From the NCBI GenBank assembly GCA_947591315.1, contig CANQDD010000011.1, positions 1 to 64,000 of the forward strand: DNA of 64,000 bases. The letters are read 5' to 3'. Under the pieces are notes generated by a model that was given only the letters and a program-made list of their open reading frames with translations, had not been told where the DNA came from and ran no database searches. Both the position numbers and the translations under genes were made by a program. Source of the stretch: an uncultured Clostridia bacterium. Its GTDB lineage: Bacteria; Bacillota; Clostridia; UBA1381. Below, one piece after another: positions 9,915 through 19,428 of this stretch. Numbering within the stretch: position 1 is the first letter of the stretch; every line of letters starts with the position of its first letter.

Positions 9915-12900
9915 ATGAAAAAAAGGCTACTCAGCGTACTATTGTCAGTATGTATGGTTACGGCAATACTGCCAACATTCAGCAGTACGGCGTTCGCGGC
10001 GGGTACAGTTACTCGAAGCGAGTGGATTTCTCGGCTTGTTGAAGCGTTCTCAATGACGGTGGAAAGCGACGACAATATGCCGGACAACTATTTCAGTGAT
10101 ATTTCTGAGGACGACAGTTGCTATCAGGATATACTGCTTGCGGTAGAGTTCGGCGTGATAGACCTTGAAGCGGGCGAGGCATTCGAGCCTGACGCGGACG
10201 CTACGCGTGAATTTGCGGCTCAGACACTCAACTCCTGCCTGATGTTCCAGCTTGACGAAGACGTGGAATACACATACAGTGAGGCAGACAGTGTTACATA
10301 TCCAGACGATATACAGGTTGCGGTCAATCGCGGTTGGTTTGCGCTTTCAGGCAAAAACTTCCTGCCAGAACAGGCAGTAACTGCATCTGAGGCGGATGCT
10401 ATGATAGCTGACGCAAAAGAGATTATTGCGGGTGATGTCATTGATGAAAACCATGAGAACACATATGAGTTCGCTGAAGGGGTTATAGAGATACCAGAAA
10501 CAGCAAACGCAGTTATTGACGCTGATAATACAGTCATAATCACAGATTATGACGCACAAATCAGTGAGGGTGATATATTTGTTGTATACGCAAGCGGTCT
10601 GCCTGTTGTATTGAAGGCGGTTACAGTTGAAACTGTTGATAACGTGACAACTGTCACTTCCACCACTGACGGTACAGAAGACGCAATTACATCTGCTGCT
10701 GCTGAGGGTGTAGCTGCTGTTGACCTTGAAGCCTTCCAAGCTGATGAAGTGAGTACATATTCAGTTATTGATACCTCTGATTCCAATGCTGAATACGAAG
10801 AACTGTCCATTGAACTGCAAAGCATTGAATATGATAAAAAGGCTAATAGACTTATTATGTCAAAAAGTGTTAAGCTCGGTTCGGCAGCAGTGGGCAGCAT
10901 AAATGTAACAATAAATGATTTTAAAGCTCCATATAAGGTTGACGTCCTTTTAGGCGAATATTCTATAGATATACTTGGTAATGCGGTTGTTACCACAAAT
11001 ATCAAGGTTGATTTTGGCGAATACGCGGGAATCCCATCAAGTATTCCACTTGGAACAATACCTGTAGCCGGTGTTGGAGATATTTCGCTTGAAATGCAGT
11101 ATTCACTTAAAGGTGATGTTACTGCAACATGGTCTGGCTATTTGGATACAGGAGCGTCATATTCCAGATTTAATGGCGGATTTAGAAATCATCTCAGCTT
11201 TGATAAAAAAGATTTTTCAATTTGTGCTAAAGCAGAATTGTCAGCAGGCTTAAAACTTTCTGCATCAATAAACCTGCTCAATATAGTAAAAGGCAGCGCG
11301 TGGATAACAAGTGGTGCAAGAATGAGTTTCAGTGCAACTGGATATAACAGCGGTACACCAAAGCTCTGTGTTACCACACAGGGATATTTGTATGCGTCAG
11401 CGGGAGTAAGTATTACGATAGACTATTTTCTTGACGCAAAAACATTCAGTAAGCCTATAGATATATATACAGCAAGCAACAGTCCTATACGCGTAGTGTA
11501 TCATTACGAGGATGACCAGCAAGTATCATCTTGTACGCGCGGTCAGAGCCTAAAATATACTACTTCCTACAACTCACACTATTTTAACCCATATTCGGGG
11601 CAAAGCTCATACGGCGGCGGAGGTGGCGCAGGAGGTACGGCTGAACCTGTTGTAATTTGGGAATACAAGGTAGAAAATGACGGTAATGCAACTATTACGA
11701 AGTATAGCGGTAATGCTTCGGCTGTTGTTATACCTGAAAAGATTGATGGATATACGGTTACGAAGATTGGTAATAGAGCTTTTGCAGATAATAAAATCGT
11801 ACGTTCTGTTACTATGTCAAATAATATTATAGCCATAGATAGTTCAGCATTTGGCGGCTGTATAAATTTAAGTAATGTACAATTATCGAAAAATATTACA
11901 GAGCTTGGAACCTATATATTCAATGGTTGTACATCACTATTAGAAATAGAAATACCGAAGTCGCTTACAACGGTTCATTTTGATTATAATAATAATGGTG
12001 CATTACAGGGCAGTAGCATAAAAACAGTCACTTTTGAGGAAGGCACAACACAGGTTGTTCCCCTATTGTGTAAAGGGGCAACAGAACTTGAAAATGTGAC
12101 TTTGCTGGATAGTATGACCAATATTGGTGGTAGTGCTTTTAATGGCTGTACATCATTAAAAAGAATTGATATACCTAATTCCATAACAACTATAGGCGAC
12201 AGGGCATTTCTTGGGTGTACGCAATTAGACAATCTTATTTTACCTGAGTATCTTACTAGTATAGAAGCCTATGCTTTTGAGGGCTGCTCATCTTTAAGCG
12301 AAATTAAAATACCAAACAGCGTGACAAAGATTGAAAACTCCACATTCAAAAATTGTGCAAAGTTAAGTAATGTTCAATTACCCGAACATATTACAAAAAT
12401 TGCTTCGAGTGCGTTTGAAGAATGTGCAGCATTAAATACAATAAACATTCCAAATAGTGTAACAAATATCGAAGCATCAGCATTTAAAAATTGTGATGAG
12501 CTTACAGAAATAAAGATAAATATGTCTGGAACAATAGGCACTCAAGCCTTTTATGACTGTGACGCGCTCACGACGCTTGAGCTTGGTGACGGAGTAACAG
12601 AGATAGGCAGTGAACTGTGTCGTGGCTGTGATAAGCTGTCTACGGTTAAATTAGGAAAATACATAACAACTATCCCAGATTCTGCTTTTAGGCTTTGTCA
12701 GAGCTTGGAAACGGTAACATTACCACGTTTCTGCATCACAGTAGCGGCAAATGCTTTTGCGGAAGATACAAAGCTGACAAGTTTCTATGCACCTGTAAGC
12801 GTATCGAAAATCGAAACAACTTCATTCTCATATCCAATGAAAATGACTATGTACGGCAAGTCGGGTTCATATGCTGAGGAATATGCGGGCTCAAGAAATA

Positions 12901-13871
12901 TGGCGTTCAACGCTGTCAATGCGCCAATAACGAGTATCAAGTATGCTGACAGCAGTATGAGTATCGCCAGAAATGCGACGGTCAGACCACAGCTTGATAT
13001 TGAGCCTGATTTTGACACCAGTGTTGTGACCTTTTCAACAAGTGACAACAAAATCCTCACTGTATCGGATACAGGTCTTGTAAAAGGCGTAAATTACGGT
13101 ACTGCTACAATTACGGCTACTGCTGATTCAGGTAAGAGTACATCCATAGAAATAACTGTTCTAAAGACAGCAACCAAGCTTGAACTTGACAAAACCTCTC
13201 TTTCGCTTGAACAAGGGCAGTCTGATACCTTGTCAGTTACCATGACACCCTCTGATGCTGCTGATAAGCTTAATTGGAGCAGCAGTAATTCTGAGGTGGC
13301 AACGGTTGACGAAAATGGCAAGATTACTGCTGTTGGTGTAGGTACGGCTGTTATCACTGTAACAGCGGAGTACAGCAGCGTGAGCGCAAGCTGCACTGTT
13401 GAGGTTGTCGGGGATGTTACAATCACAGCAAGCGCGGGCGAACATGGCAAAATTACCCCATCCGGCGAGGTTTCTGTAAAGAGCAACGCAAAAACCACAT
13501 TTGCCATAATTCCTGATTACGGGTATGTCGTAAAGGATGTACAGGTCAATGGTTCAAGCGTCGGAGCGGTAGAATCGTACACATTCAGCAATCCAAAAGA
13601 CAACGCGACAATTCACGCGGATTTTGCGGCTGTTAATGTGTCATACGAAAATGGCGATGTGGTAATTACCTCAGAAGCTAAGCTGGATAATCTGAAGCTG
13701 ATTATCGCGGAGTACAATGATGATAACAGTCTTGTGGATTGCAAAATTGAGACGGTTACAGCTGAACCCAACGTGGAACATCATGTGTCGGTATCCCCAA
13801 CTGGTAAGTATAAGCTTATGCTCTGGAGCAGTATGGATACCATGAGACCAGTGTGGGCATCGGGGAATTAA
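9915..13871 (+). CDS. BspA-like leucine-rich-repeat surface protein with SLH-like and Big2 domains
   Basis: A 1318-residue secreted protein and the main cargo of the element. In order: signal peptide (1-29, ending AFAA), an SLH-like anchoring region (about 30-180), a beta-rich region with little similarity I can name, BspA-type LRR_5 repeats (about 578-990, with recurring ITxIGxxAFxxCxxLxxIxIPxS), two Big2 immunoglobulin-like domains (about 1007-1165), a repeat domain around GEHGKITPSGEVSV, and a C-terminal module ending KLMLWSSMDTMRPV. BspA-type proteins act as adhesins or glycan- and host-binding proteins. The gene has an ACGGAGG site just behind a terminator-like RNA element, which suggests conditional read-through. 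Its tail module recurs in the cargo gene at 53605. Confidence 0.85.
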   Translation: MKKRLLSVLLSVCMVTAILPTFSSTAFAAGTVTRSEWISRLVEAFSMTVESDDNMPDNYFSDISEDDSCYQDILLAVEFGVIDLEAGEAFEPDADATREFAAQTLNSCLMFQLDEDVEYTYSEADSVTYPDDIQVAVNRGWFALSGKNFLPEQAVTASEADAMIADAKEIIAGDVIDENHENTYEFAEGVIEIPETANAVIDADNTVIITDYDAQISEGDIFVVYASGLPVVLKAVTVETVDNVTTVTSTTDGTEDAITSAAAEGVAAVDLEAFQADEVSTYSVIDTSDSNAEYEELSIELQSIEYDKKANRLIMSKSVKLGSAAVGSINVTINDFKAPYKVDVLLGEYSIDILGNAVVTTNIKVDFGEYAGIPSSIPLGTIPVAGVGDISLEMQYSLKGDVTATWSGYLDTGASYSRFNGGFRNHLSFDKKDFSICAKAELSAGLKLSASINLLNIVKGSAWITSGARMSFSATGYNSGTPKLCVTTQGYLYASAGVSITIDYFLDAKTFSKPIDIYTASNSPIRVVYHYEDDQQVSSCTRGQSLKYTTSYNSHYFNPYSGQSSYGGGGGAGGTAEPVVIWEYKVENDGNATITKYSGNASAVVIPEKIDGYTVTKIGNRAFADNKIVRSVTMSNNIIAIDSSAFGGCINLSNVQLSKNITELGTYIFNGCTSLLEIEIPKSLTTVHFDYNNNGALQGSSIKTVTFEEGTTQVVPLLCKGATELENVTLLDSMTNIGGSAFNGCTSLKRIDIPNSITTIGDRAFLGCTQLDNLILPEYLTSIEAYAFEGCSSLSEIKIPNSVTKIENSTFKNCAKLSNVQLPEHITKIASSAFEECAALNTINIPNSVTNIEASAFKNCDELTEIKINMSGTIGTQAFYDCDALTTLELGDGVTEIGSELCRGCDKLSTVKLGKYITTIPDSAFRLCQSLETVTLPRFCITVAANAFAEDTKLTSFYAPVSVSKIETTSFSYPMKMTMYGKSGSYAEEYAGSRNMAFNAVNAPITSIKYADSSMSIARNATVRPQLDIEPDFDTSVVTFSTSDNKILTVSDTGLVKGVNYGTATITATADSGKSTSIEITVLKTATKLELDKTSLSLEQGQSDTLSVTMTPSDAADKLNWSSSNSEVATVDENGKITAVGVGTAVITVTAEYSSVSASCTVEVVGDVTITASAGEHGKITPSGEVSVKSNAKTTFAIIPDYGYVVKDVQVNGSSVGAVESYTFSNPKDNATIHADFAAVNVSYENGDVVITSEAKLDNLKLIIAEYNDDNSLVDCKIETVTAEPNVEHHVSVSPTGKYKLMLWSSMDTMRPVWASGN

Positions 13872-13884
13872 AAACCAAATCTAC

Positions 13885-13914
13885 GGGAGCACGGAAATGT
13901 CGTGCTCCCTTTTT
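13885..13914 (+). terminator. Terminator of the LRR surface-protein gene
   Basis: GGGAGCACG pairs with CGTGCTCCC across a 7-base loop, followed by five Ts, 11 bases after the stop codon. Confidence 0.88.
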
Positions 13915-14161
13915 GTGTAGAAAGTTTTGACCTCATTTTTGAGGTTGTAAATATAAACATAAGGGGTATGTCAATTTTGACGTTTTTGCCGTTAAAAAAG
14001 TAAGTGTTTATGCGGGTTTCAGAACTATAAATATCTTATAAATGAGGACATTATATGTAGAGAAAAAGCATATCGCAATTCAAGCGATATGCCTTTTCTT
14101 GTACCCTGTCCGACAGCCTGTCATAAAATTATTGATTATACTGTCTTATGTCATGCCATCG
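13910..14161. repeat. Element right-end repeat, copy 1
   Basis: About 250 bases from TTTTTGTGTAGAAAG to GTCATGCCATCG, repeated at 36849-37087 and 54754-55005 with only scattered changes. It contains a hairpin, GCATATCGC with GCGATATGC, between an A-rich and a T-rich run, looking like a bidirectional terminator. It ends in TACTGTCTTAT, a near inverse of the left-end ATAAAACAGTA. Copies 1 and 3 share 12 further bases (GTCATGCCATCG) that copy 2 lacks. It marks the right end of this family of elements. Confidence 0.85.
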
Positions 14162-14164
14162 TGC

Positions 14165-14178
14165 GATACGCTCTTTTT
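14165..14178 (+). terminator. Right arm of the split ilvD terminator
   Basis: GATACGCTCTT followed by Ts is the exact complement of the arm at 4346-4356. It now lies downstream of the element and can no longer pair in an ilvD transcript unless the element is excised. Confidence 0.75.
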
Positions 14179-14201
14179 GGTTTGAGTGGTATGTTGAACC
14201 A

Positions 14202-14352
14202 TGGTTAGCCTCCCCTTGAGGGGAGGTGGCATTTGCGAAGCAAATGACGGAGAGGTGGTAAATGACAACTTTAACAGCCACCTCTCAGTCGCTTTCAGCG
14301 ACAGCTCCCCTCAAGGGGAGCCACACGCGGGCGAACACGGTTCGCCCCTACA
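14202..14352. repeat. MITE-like palindromic repeat R1
   Basis: A non-coding stretch with terminal inverted repeats of the CTCCCCTTGAGGGGAG type (left arm near 14205, right arm near 14305-14325), internal small palindromes such as GCGAAGC, and a following GCGGGCGAACACGGTTCGCC module near 14326. Related composites lie at 20313, 32517 and 60310. No gene is seen in it. Confidence 0.75.
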
Positions 14353-14366
14353 ATTCCAAATTTATC

Positions 14367-16508
14367 TTACAGCTTCAAAATCTTTGTATCGAACGCGCCG
14401 AGAGTGACGGTCTTATCGCCGAACTCGGTTTTTACGGTCGTTGTCTGCTCGGTGTCGCTGTTATTTATCACAACGAGCTCCTTACTGCTCGGATAGTACG
14501 CGCACTCGCACCAGAGGTTATCGGTGATGTAATTCTGATCCATGCCCTCGCCCGTATTTTTGAGAATAAGGCTCATCAGCATACGCGTGTTCTTTTCATT
14601 CACGGTGAAGCTCGCAAGGTACACGCCCGCGCCCTTGCCGAACGCGTGACGCGCCACAACGGGTACGCCGTCCTTTTCCGCCGCCACAACCGTATCCGCG
14701 TCGATGAGGTAAATTCCCTCGTTCACCTTGAACGAGTCCTTATCCTGCACACACGCGCAGTTTGTCGGCTCGAACGTGTAGCGTCCGTGACAAATTCTCG
14801 CACCGGTGTCCTCGTCAACGCCGAGTACGTGAGCCATTTTGAAGTACGTGTCGCTGCCGCCGACAGCCGACGGCTCATTTACGCCGATGAACACGCCGCC
14901 GTCGTAAACCCATTTTGTGAGCGTCGAAACCACCTTTTCATCGTTCCAGCACTCGCCGCCCGACCACGCGCTGCCCGCTTTGCCGGCGTTTATGACAACA
15001 TCGAAGTTTTCGAGCTTACCCGCCTTCACGTCCTCGAAGCTGATAAACTCAACGTCGAACGGAAGTCCCGAAAGCGCCTCGTTCACATTTATGAGGTCAA
15101 CTTCGGGGTGCTCGTGGTAGTGACCGGAGCATGTCCACGAGCGGAGGCTGCCCCAGAAGTGCAGCACCGCTATTCTCGGCTTTAACACATACGGCTTGCC
15201 CTCGGTGTGCAGCGCGCGTATCTCGCGGAACTCGTCCGATATTTTTTCTATATAGTCGTTGAAGTCGGGGAACGGCAGCGTCAGCGACAGGTAGCCGCCC
15301 AGACCTATTCTGTCAATCTTGTCGCGGAGAAGTGCGCGGCGCACATTTTTCCAGTAGCCCTGTGCCTCCTTCGTCGGGTTGCCGCCCTCCATGAATGTCG
15401 GCGCACCGCCGAGGCCCACGGGGAACAGATACGGGTGAAGTCTTATCTCATGCGTTTCAACCGCGTCAACGCCCGCGCACAGGCGTGTCTCAAAGCCGTT
15501 GAACACGCACTTTATAAGTCCGTCGAAGCCGAAATCCTTAAATCTCTTGCCCCACGGCTCAACGCCTACCCACGAATCGTCGTAGAACACGTACGCCTTT
15601 TTGCCGTAATCGTGAACGAGGTCAACAAGCTGCTTGCCGAAGTCAACGACAAAATCGTTCACAAACTCCATCCAGTCAATTTTCGATTTCGGCGCGGTCA
15701 TGTGCGTCGCGTGGAGATTTCCCTTATTTATGAAGTCCTCGGACGTAATTCTGTAGCCGTACTTCTTCTCAAATTCTTTGAGCGCAAGCGGCGAAACGGT
15801 AAAGTCGTACGAACCCCAGTCGGAGAAAAGCTGCTGATTGCGCGGGTTTGAACCCCAAATCCATACAAAGTTGTAGAACATGGACGTGAAGCGCACAACG
15901 GTCGTCGCCGGGTGCGTCTCGCACCAGTTTTTGAGCCAGTCGAGCATGAATTTCTGCGTTTCGGGATAGCGCGGATCTATCTGCATGAGATGCTCCTTGT
16001 CCCAGTTGTTCGTCGTGTGGTTGTACATCGAGATTTCCTCCCATATACGCCACGCGAGGAAGTTTACCGTGTACTTGTGGAACGGAGTGATGTTCTTAAT
16101 CGTGACCTTGCCGTCCGCGTACGACCAGTCCTTTATCTCCTCGTTCGTCGTGCGGTCGAACACCTGCCAGTACTCCTTTGACTCCTCGCTGTCGTTCAGC
16201 CTGAACTGATCCGCGAAAAAGTCCTTCATAAGGTCTATCGTAAGGCTCGTGTCCGTCGCGACGATCGGATTTGTCATGAGGAACGTCTGCTGGAGCTTGT
16301 CCGGATTTGCCTTCGCCCACTCGTTATGGTCGCGGATAATGCAGATAGTCGAGTAAATGCCGTAGCCCGCGTTGATTATTTCGGGTGAAAGCTCCGTGCC
16401 GTCGGAGTCGCGTATTACGTCCGCGCCCCATTTTTCAGCCATTTGAAGCGTAAGCTCCTCATATCCGCTCTCGCCCGGAAGTGTGAAGCCGCCTGTTGTT
16501 TTTGCCAT
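14367..16508 (-). CDS. gnpA: GH112 1,3-beta-galactosyl-N-acetylhexosamine phosphorylase
   Basis: A 713-residue cytoplasmic phosphorylase that splits galacto-N-biose or lacto-N-biose with phosphate to galactose 1-phosphate and the N-acetylhexosamine. The start MAKTTGGFTLPGESGYEELT, the segment WGADVIRDSDGTELS, the IYSTICIIRDHNEWA strand and the HFWGSLRSWTCSGHYHE region are hallmarks of GH112, and the length is normal. Some GH112 enzymes prefer galactosyl-rhamnose, which cannot be excluded from reading alone. An AGGAGAGAG site precedes the ATG. No sugar transporter or N-acetylhexosamine kinase lies beside it. Confidence 0.9.
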   Translation of the reverse strand: MAKTTGGFTLPGESGYEELTLQMAEKWGADVIRDSDGTELSPEIINAGYGIYSTICIIRDHNEWAKANPDKLQQTFLMTNPIVATDTSLTIDLMKDFFADQFRLNDSEESKEYWQVFDRTTNEEIKDWSYADGKVTIKNITPFHKYTVNFLAWRIWEEISMYNHTTNNWDKEHLMQIDPRYPETQKFMLDWLKNWCETHPATTVVRFTSMFYNFVWIWGSNPRNQQLFSDWGSYDFTVSPLALKEFEKKYGYRITSEDFINKGNLHATHMTAPKSKIDWMEFVNDFVVDFGKQLVDLVHDYGKKAYVFYDDSWVGVEPWGKRFKDFGFDGLIKCVFNGFETRLCAGVDAVETHEIRLHPYLFPVGLGGAPTFMEGGNPTKEAQGYWKNVRRALLRDKIDRIGLGGYLSLTLPFPDFNDYIEKISDEFREIRALHTEGKPYVLKPRIAVLHFWGSLRSWTCSGHYHEHPEVDLINVNEALSGLPFDVEFISFEDVKAGKLENFDVVINAGKAGSAWSGGECWNDEKVVSTLTKWVYDGGVFIGVNEPSAVGGSDTYFKMAHVLGVDEDTGARICHGRYTFEPTNCACVQDKDSFKVNEGIYLIDADTVVAAEKDGVPVVARHAFGKGAGVYLASFTVNEKNTRMLMSLILKNTGEGMDQNYITDNLWCECAYYPSSKELVVINNSDTEQTTTVKTEFGDKTVTLGAFDTKILKL

Positions 16509-16588
16509 GTTTCTCTCTCCTTTGCATAAAATATCTTAATAGATTTATTTTACCATATTTTTATTCCGTTGTAAATAGTTTAAGCAAT

Positions 16589-16611
16589 AAAAAAGACGGT
16601 GTAAAACCGTC
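16589..16611 (-). terminator. Terminator after eutP
   Basis: GACGGT pairs with ACCGTC over a short loop and is followed on the minus strand by six Ts. Confidence 0.85.
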
Positions 16612-16616
16612 CTGTC

Positions 16617-17069
16617 CTATTCCTCCCACGGCATAACGTCGCCGTCCTCTCGGAGATAATCTATAATCTGCCACACGCCCTCACCCGTTTTCGAGTCAAC
16701 GCGGAACACCTTCTCACAGCCCGCAAGTTTAAGCCAATGCTCCGCAAGCTCCACGTGCGCGTCGGGCTCGTTTATCTGCGTCACTATTCCTATAACCGGT
16801 CTGTTCGCGACCGGCGTCACTGCGGGCGGGTACAATGAGTACGGCTCTCTCGCGCTTATGAGCATACCCACGACGTCCGCCTCAAACGTGTACATCGCGA
16901 TTGCGTTGCCGAGGTTTTTCGTCTGTATGTATTCTCCGGGCGTGTCTATTATCACGTCGAAACGGTTCACGTACTGCGTCTTGTGATAATGTATCTTCTC
17001 GCCCTTTAACGCCTGCGTGAGCGTCGTTTTACCGCATTCGCTCCTGCCGACGAGTATTATCTTTTTCAT
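16617..17069 (-). CDS. eutP: EutP/PduV-like small GTPase
   Basis: A 150-residue P-loop protein of the EutP/PduV family found in bacterial microcompartment loci. The P-loop is GRSECGKTT (residues 8-16), switch II is DTPGEY (about 43-48), and the usual NKxD base-recognition motif is replaced by TQIN. PduV is reported to associate with shells and help place them in the cell. Its start overlaps the end of the BMC-shell gene by 4 bases, so the two form a coupled pair. No other microcompartment gene is in the window. Confidence 0.88.
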   Translation of the reverse strand: MKKIILVGRSECGKTTLTQALKGEKIHYHKTQYVNRFDVIIDTPGEYIQTKNLGNAIAMYTFEADVVGMLISAREPYSLYPPAVTPVANRPVIGIVTQINEPDAHVELAEHWLKLAGCEKVFRVDSKTGEGVWQIIDYLREDGDVMPWEE

Positions 17070-17443
17070 GTTTTCGTTACCTTGCAGCAGCTGTAGCCGA
17101 GCGTCTTTTCGGCGTACTCCATAATCGAGCGCAGAGCCGTTTCAACATCGGCTACCATGCCCGTTATTATTAGCGTGCCGCTGAAACGGTCGACAAAGCT
17201 CAAATCGACGTTCGCCGTCTTTGTCGCAATGTCGGCGCATATTACGGCAGTCTCGGCGGGACTTACCGTCAGTATGCCTATCGCGCTTTTATCGTAGTCT
17301 ATTTCGGGATTTAAGCCGAGCTTTGTATAGAGTATGGGGTCTGGGCTTGCGATTACGTGCGAAAGCGTAATCTGCTTGCCCGGCACAAGCTCCTGTATAA
17401 TTCTCAGCTTTTCATCGGTTGACAATATATCTTTAAGCTCCAT
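17066..17443 (-). CDS. eutS: BMC-domain shell protein, EutS/PduU type
   Basis: A 125-residue shell protein of the EutS/PduU class, which forms hexamers with a small beta-barrel plug. The segments QELVPGKQITLSHVIA, AIGILTVSPAETAVICADIA and VDRFSGTLIITG align with EutS. The start is set at the second ATG (17443) because AAAGGA is 9 bases upstream of it, while it would abut the first. The N-terminus is longer than in enteric EutS. No signature enzyme, EutL/K/M/N or vertex protein lies near, so this is an orphan shell gene. Confidence 0.88.
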   Translation of the reverse strand: MELKDILSTDEKLRIIQELVPGKQITLSHVIASPDPILYTKLGLNPEIDYDKSAIGILTVSPAETAVICADIATKTANVDLSFVDRFSGTLIITGMVADVETALRSIMEYAEKTLGYSCCKVTKT

Positions 17444-17502
17444 ACGAAACATTCCTTTCCGTATCTATTGTAACACATTCCGCTTTATTTTTCCATAGGT
17501 TT

Positions 17503-17958
17503 TTAAAAAAAAGTCCAAAAACCGAGAAAACCGAGTATAAAGCTGTCCAAAAGCAGCTGTATCAGGAATAATACCGGCACGCCGACGGAAAATTTCTTTT
17601 TGAGTGTCTTGTGTCTGAACAGGTACATACCGATCATACCGCCTATCGCGCCGCCCCAGAAGCAGACGCGGAACAGCTTTTTCTCGCTTACGCGCGTACC
17701 CTGTTTTTTTGCGCTTAGCTTGTCCGCGCCGAACAGCACGATCGCCCATATATTCATCAGCAGAATGTACGCGATTATGCCGTAAAACAGGTATTGGTTT
17801 ACCGTCGAGTTGCTGAACAGCTTTAACGCGTTCGGGAACGATATCGAATTAAACCACCCGCATACGGCTGTCCACGCTTTGCCGAGCCATGTTCCTATTG
17901 AAGTTATCATTGTGTAAAGTCCCTGTCCTATGGACTGAAACAATGCGTGTATATCCAA
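17503..17958 (-). CDS. DUF1294 family membrane protein
   Basis: A 151-residue protein with three membrane segments in the C-terminal half. The DUF1294 signature is clear: GADKLSAKKQGTRVSEKKLF, then FWGGAIGGMIGMYLFRHKTLKKKF. An N-terminal extension of about 55 residues precedes it. The function of the family is unknown. It begins 1 base before the end of the dehydratase gene and is probably transcribed with it. Confidence 0.82.
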   Translation of the reverse strand: MDIHALFQSIGQGLYTMITSIGTWLGKAWTAVCGWFNSISFPNALKLFSNSTVNQYLFYGIIAYILLMNIWAIVLFGADKLSAKKQGTRVSEKKLFRVCFWGGAIGGMIGMYLFRHKTLKKKFSVGVPVLFLIQLLLDSFILGFLGFWTFF

Positions 17959-17959
17959 T

Positions 17960-18928
17960 TTATGTCAATCCTTTCACGGCAGTCATTTCACGCAGAACGG
18001 CGCGTATTCCGTCACGGTCGCACGCGTCAGCCATTTTCCGCAGCCTGTCCGTATATTCGTAAAGTCCTTCCACGCCGCTGCCGTCCACGCGGTACACCCC
18101 CGGAACGGCGCAGCTTTCGGGCGTTTCAAAATCGTAAAACAGCTTTTCCGTCAGCTTGTCGCCCTGCCTTAACGACGTGACGCGTATCTCGGCGTTTTTG
18201 CCGCTTTCCTCGATCAGTTTTTCGGCAAGGTCGATTATCTTCATGCTATCGCCCATATCCGGCACAAACACGTCGCCGCCCTTCGTATGTTCGGCACACG
18301 ATATTACGACGCTTGCCGCGCGCTCGACGGTCATAAAGTACCGCTCAACATTCCTGTCGGTAACGGTCACAACGCCCTTTTCGATCTGCTTCTTAAACAG
18401 CGGCACGACCGACCCGTTCGAGCCGAGCACGTTACCGAAACGCACCGTTGTGAAAACAGTTTTTGCCGACCTGCTCATTTCATACATCAGCATTTCGCAC
18501 ACGCGCTTTGTCGCGCCCATGACGCTCACCGGCTCGACTGCCTTGTCGGTCGAGATAAGCACAAACCGCTCCGCGCCGTACTTTTCGGCAAGCTCCGCCG
18601 TCACACGCGTGCCGATTATGTTGTTTTTCACGGCTTCCTCCGGGTTACGCTCCATAAACGGAACATGCTTGTGCGCCGCGGCGTGAAACACGATATTCGG
18701 GCGGTACTTGTCAAACAGATACTCCATCTTACCCGCGTCGCGCACGGACGCAATTTCGGCTGTCACGCCGCCGACGTCGGTTATAACGTCATACAGACCG
18801 TTCTCCGATATATCGACCGCGACAACCTTCGCCGCGTTAAGGCGCGTCAGAGCGCGCACGATCTCGCCGCCGATACTGCCGCCGCCGCCCGTAACCATAC
18901 ACACCTTGTCAGTCAAATAGCTTTCCAT
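17960..18928 (-). CDS. Nucleotide-sugar 4,6-dehydratase-like protein (short CapD/FlaA1 family)
   Basis: A 322-residue short-chain dehydrogenase of the Polysacc_synt_2 family, likely acting on a UDP-N-acetylhexosamine for surface glycans. The NAD-binding GGGGSIGGEI is at residues 14-23, the HAAAHKHVPFME signature near 82-93, and the catalytic STDKAVEPVSVMGATKR region near 127-143 has Met in place of the usual Tyr of YxxxK, as in the CapD/FlaA1 group (with K retained). It lacks the N-terminal membrane part of full CapD. No other glycan gene is adjacent. Confidence 0.85.
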   Translation of the reverse strand: MESYLTDKVCMVTGGGGSIGGEIVRALTRLNAAKVVAVDISENGLYDVITDVGGVTAEIASVRDAGKMEYLFDKYRPNIVFHAAAHKHVPFMERNPEEAVKNNIIGTRVTAELAEKYGAERFVLISTDKAVEPVSVMGATKRVCEMLMYEMSRSAKTVFTTVRFGNVLGSNGSVVPLFKKQIEKGVVTVTDRNVERYFMTVERAASVVISCAEHTKGGDVFVPDMGDSMKIIDLAEKLIEESGKNAEIRVTSLRQGDKLTEKLFYDFETPESCAVPGVYRVDGSGVEGLYEYTDRLRKMADACDRDGIRAVLREMTAVKGLT

Positions 18929-18940
18929 ACCGAAAATCCT

Positions 18941-19426
18941 TTAAAGCGAAATGTAATGCGGAATAATATCCTCGTAGCTGCCGTCCTTCATGCGAAAACC
19001 CTTCGGTATCACGCCGAGCGGCGTAAAACCGAGGCTTTTATACAGCTTCAGCGCGGCGGTATTCGTTGCGACGACGGCGTTAAACTGCAAAATACCGTAC
19101 CCAAGCTCACGCGCCTTTTCCATACAATCCTTCACAAGAACCGCGCCGATACGCTTGCCGCGCATATCGGAGCGAACCGCGTAGCTCGCGTTGCAGATAT
19201 GCCCGCACCGTCCGACGTTGTTGGGGTGAAGTATGTAAAGTCCGACGATTTCACCGCCGTCACATGCCACGCCCGTATACGACTGCGAGCGGAAAAACTC
19301 GTCGCCCGAAATTTCATCAAGCGGCTCGTCCTGCGGGAAGGCGTTACCCTCCTCTACAACCTCGTTCCACACCGCCGACGCTGCCGCCGCGTCCGACGGC
19401 GCGTACCGTCTTACCTTTATATCCAC
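18941..19426 (-). CDS. GNAT family N-acetyltransferase
   Basis: A 161-residue acetyltransferase with the acetyl-CoA pyrophosphate loop SDMRGKRIGAVLVKDCM and the terminal ALKLYKSLGFTPLG motif. The start is placed at GTG 19426: GGGAGAG sits just before it, and it follows the methyltransferase stop by two bases. An in-frame ATG at 19441 would overlap that gene and has no site of its own. The substrate cannot be told; PhinothricinAT/YhhY-like relatives acetylate amino groups. Confidence 0.85.
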   Translation of the reverse strand: MDIKVRRYAPSDAAAASAVWNEVVEEGNAFPQDEPLDEISGDEFFRSQSYTGVACDGGEIVGLYILHPNNVGRCGHICNASYAVRSDMRGKRIGAVLVKDCMEKARELGYGILQFNAVVATNTAALKLYKSLGFTPLGVIPKGFRMKDGSYEDIIPHYISL

Positions 19427-19428
19427 TG

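Noticed and set aside
14262-15851. Two long plus-strand frames opposite the GH112 phosphorylase
   Set aside because: Both are shadows of a clearly conserved minus-strand gene; the first starts inside a MITE-like repeat.
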